Below are positions 12,159 through 14,034 of a stretch of 14,034 bases of DNA, one piece after another. The stretch is from Candidatus Saccharibacteria bacterium UBA1949. GTDB lineage: Bacteria > Patescibacteriota > Saccharimonadia > Saccharimonadales > Saccharimonadaceae. Below the pieces are notes generated by a model. That model saw only the letters and a program-made list of their open reading frames with translations, was not told the DNA's origin and searched no databases. Both the position numbers and the translations under genes were made by a program. Numbering within the stretch: position 1 is the stretch's first letter; every line of letters begins with the position of its first letter. Location: assembly GCA_002336735.1 (NCBI GenBank), contig DDER01000010.1, forward strand, positions 15,881-29,914, read 5' to 3'.

Positions 12159-13811
12159 CTACTGTCTTCGAGAAGGTCGAGAGGATTCGACACGGTTAAT
12201 GTGGTCGGCAATAAGGCTAACAAGCTTAGGGTTTTTATCGGCAAAAGAGAAAAGCGTTAGTTTTTCCTTGGCTCTTGTTATACCAACCAGGAACTCGCAA
12301 ATTTTACCGTCTGTAAGCTCGTGGGTAACCCTATCGACATTTAATTTATCATCCACACCTATGTAATAGACGAAATCAGCAGAGAGGCCTTTCGAGCTCA
12401 TTACGGTCGTCATCTCTACTTCTAGGCCGCCTTTTGTGTGAGATCCAAAACCATTAATCATTTTTGACAGCAAGTTCTTTACATTAAATATTTGGTTTAC
12501 ACGTAGAAGTTCCTCGTCAGTAAGTGTATCCTTGCCTTGTCTCACTTTTTTAAATAGTGCGATATCTGCTTCTATCAAGTCTTTTACGTCTCTAGGAAGA
12601 CACAGCCATATCTTCTTACTTTCACTATCACATTTGCGGAGTAGTTCTTTCTGCATATCTTCATCCCCGTAAATATGTAGGACTTTACGTAGTGCCAGAT
12701 TGTCTGTTTTTCGTACTTCCAGCGTCTTGAAGCTTTCGATCAGATACCTATGTTTGATGGTTCTATGTTTTTCGTCTCCAAATAGCTCAAACTCAACAAC
12801 GTTTAGACCTCGGCTGATCAATCCGTCGTAGACTGTCTGTTTATAGAATGATGGGGCTAAAACTAAAATCCGCTTATTATGGTCTTCTCCTACATCACGT
12901 TTAATTCGTGCCGCCAATTGATATACTAACTGACTCCCAATCACTGCTGGCAAAAAATCTATCTGATTAAATTTCGCGCTAAGTTCATCCTTATCCTCAC
13001 GTCCAGTAGGGTACATATACTCTTTCTCATCAACTCGTCCCGCCAATAAGCCGACGGTCTTAGCATTCGTGATTAAACTATTGACTGCATCTACAATAAC
13101 TTGTGTAGACCTATAGCAATAGTCCAATGAAAAACTGTCGGTTACCTCATCACTAAACAAGCTTCTAATTAACTCTGGCTGTGCGCTTTTCCAGCTATAG
13201 AGCGATTGGTCATCGTCACCAACTACTACAACTTTACTTTTGAGGTTTAATGCTGAAATAAATTGCCATTCTAATTCATTGAAATCTTGAAACTCGTCCA
13301 CAAGCACTAGATCATAAGAAGGTATTAGACCATTATCCGCCTGGAAGAGTTTATTCAATGCATAGATGACAGAGTTAAACGAGTGAAGTGCACTGCCATT
13401 CCCATAATAATCGGAGCGTGATTTATAAAATTCTTCCTCGGCTACAGATAGTAAATTGCCATAGTACTGATTACTGTAGTCAATCGAATTCTCAAGGAGG
13501 AAAGCATAGTCTTGAGTAATTATTTCGTCGAGCCCTTCATCTAACGATGCTTGGACTTCGGAATGCTTCATATATTCTTGCATTGCAAATGCATGAAGCG
13601 TTGATACCTCAACATTCCTAAAACCAGCAAAGTCATGTTTAAGGTCATCAACTAGTTTGTTAATAAATGATAAAACGAGAATTTTCTTACCGTTAAATTC
13701 ACTAGATTTTATGATTGTCTTGAAGGTATGACTTTTACCGGTGCCTGGACCGGCAAGCCCTACGAATAATCTTTTCTCTGACGTTACTATAAGATTTAGT
13801 GCATCTGGCAT
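12159..13811 (-). CDS. Compact UvrD/PcrA-like superfamily I helicase
   Basis: 550 aa with the SF1A motif set: Walker A LAGPGTGKS (19-27), Ia LVLSFINKLVDDL (45-57), Ib STLHAFA (70-76), II LVLVDEFQD (168-176), III VVVGDDDQSLYSWKSA (195-210), IV LDYCYRST (229-236), V MTTVMSSKGLSADFVYYIG (467-485) and VI VGITRAKEKLTLF (509-521). It should be a 3'-5' DNA helicase or translocase. It is about 150-200 residues shorter than UvrD/PcrA, a normal N-terminal Q motif is not evident, and there is no C-terminal RNA-polymerase-binding tail or nuclease domain. Size and build resemble stand-alone helicases of accessory regions, including defence-linked ones such as GajB, but no GajA nuclease is seen here. It stands alone on the minus strand. 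A possible -10 (TATACT, 13851-13856) would give a leader of about 33 nt. Confidence 0.9.
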   Translation of the reverse strand: MPDALNLIVTSEKRLFVGLAGPGTGKSHTFKTIIKSSEFNGKKILVLSFINKLVDDLKHDFAGFRNVEVSTLHAFAMQEYMKHSEVQASLDEGLDEIITQDYAFLLENSIDYSNQYYGNLLSVAEEEFYKSRSDYYGNGSALHSFNSVIYALNKLFQADNGLIPSYDLVLVDEFQDFNELEWQFISALNLKSKVVVVGDDDQSLYSWKSAQPELIRSLFSDEVTDSFSLDYCYRSTQVIVDAVNSLITNAKTVGLLAGRVDEKEYMYPTGREDKDELSAKFNQIDFLPAVIGSQLVYQLAARIKRDVGEDHNKRILVLAPSFYKQTVYDGLISRGLNVVEFELFGDEKHRTIKHRYLIESFKTLEVRKTDNLALRKVLHIYGDEDMQKELLRKCDSESKKIWLCLPRDVKDLIEADIALFKKVRQGKDTLTDEELLRVNQIFNVKNLLSKMINGFGSHTKGGLEVEMTTVMSSKGLSADFVYYIGVDDKLNVDRVTHELTDGKICEFLVGITRAKEKLTLFSFADKNPKLVSLIADHINRVESSRPSRRQ

Positions 13812-13850
13812 TTTACTAATTTTCTCAAAAATTTTACAATTATCTTTTTC

Positions 13851-13856
13851 AGTATA
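13851..13856 (-). promoter_or_regulatory. Candidate -10 box of the helicase gene
   Basis: Minus-strand TATACT, 39 nt before the ATG at 13811, with no clear -35 and no good Shine-Dalgarno site. Unlike the others in the window, this would be a leadered transcript. Confidence 0.35.
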
Positions 13857-13918
13857 GCAGGTATTTAAGGAGTTAGTCGGCTATAAGACGGCATACGCGA
13901 TAGATAAATGACTAAATC

Positions 13919-13950
13919 AAAAGAAAACAAAAAGTGGCATCTCTGCCACT
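13919..13950 (-). terminator. Rho-independent terminator of the gene at the right edge
   Basis: Reading the minus strand: stem AGTGGCA/TGCCACT (13933-13950) with a GAGA tetraloop, followed by a T-rich tract TTTTGTTTTCTTTT. It lies 8 nt after the TAG at 13958 and insulates the helicase gene from the upstream unit. Confidence 0.85.
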
Positions 13951-13957
13951 ATTTAAT

Positions 13958-14034
13958 CTACGGATTCTCACCAAAATTTACATGGATGTAGGTCGATTTA
14001 GTAGGAATCCGTGGCTGCAAATCCTGAACAAAGC
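13958..14034 (-). CDS. C-terminal end of an unidentified protein (truncated by window edge)
   Basis: A minus-strand frame runs in from the right edge and ends at TAG 13958-13960. The last 24 residues end in THVNFGENP-like sequence, exactly PTKSTYIHVNFGENP. Only this tail is visible, so no family can be named. The support is the open frame together with the well-formed terminator immediately after the stop. The helicase gene lies 146 bp downstream on the same strand, behind that terminator. Confidence 0.55.
   Translation of the reverse strand, partial: FVQDLQPRIPTKSTYIHVNFGENP

Noticed and set aside
1..14034. CRISPR array, tRNA, rRNA, transposase or integrase
   Set aside because: No regularly spaced repeats, no cloverleaf-like sequence with a TTCRANY arm in a proper fold, and no transposase or integrase motif were seen on either strand.
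12159..14034. Complete Gabija or other defence system around the helicase
   Set aside because: No nuclease, TOPRIM or ABC-ATPase gene is visible next to it, and a terminator separates it from the upstream gene.

Overview
The window looks like a chromosomal segment of a Patescibacteria/CPR bacterium, most likely Saccharibacteria (TM7). The signs are short intergenic gaps, a khpA-trmD neighbourhood, many small membrane proteins, standard stop codons (UGA is used as stop) and many genes whose -10 box lies only 6-9 nt from the start codon, with no Shine-Dalgarno site. The taxonomic call is inference from gene content and style; there is no rRNA here.

Layout. 1-1176: end of khpA (KH-domain RNA-binding protein), a terminator, then trmD (tRNA m1G37 methyltransferase). 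1419-2660: a four-helix membrane protein followed by an Erm/KsgA-type rRNA adenine dimethyltransferase. 2755-3144: a SpoIIAA-like STAS-fold protein. 3195-5117 (minus): a large secreted parallel beta-helix protein. Divergent from it, 5166-7127 is a tight operon of heliorhodopsin, a DUF2177 membrane protein and a DUF1295 (steroid-reductase-like) membrane protein. 7180-7605 (minus) is a Fur-family regulator, probably Zur. Divergent from it is an operon of an SDR-like protein that has lost its catalytic residues and a long, altered COG0523/CobW-type metallochaperone GTPase. A perfect 9-5-9 inverted repeat sits between the two units and supplies the -35 hexamer of both promoters. 10529-11694 (minus) is an overlapping pair, alpha/beta hydrolase then HD-domain protein. 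11695-12158 is a non-coding or decayed stretch with an 82-bp inverted-repeat element. 12159-13811 (minus) is a compact UvrD-like SF1 helicase. At the right edge is the end of another minus-strand gene with its terminator. The part right of about 10.2 kb looks more A+T-rich than the left half.

The most interesting points are these. (1) Heliorhodopsin is co-transcribed with DUF2177 and DUF1295 proteins, which suggests a light- or photo-oxidative-stress-linked membrane function. (2) A metal-responsive module pairs a Fur/Zur regulator and a symmetric operator with a pseudo-SDR and a COG0523 GTPase that lacks the canonical CxCC and NKxD motifs and carries about 230 extra C-terminal residues. (3) Most transcription units appear to be leaderless, while the internal COG0523 gene has a strong AGGAG site.
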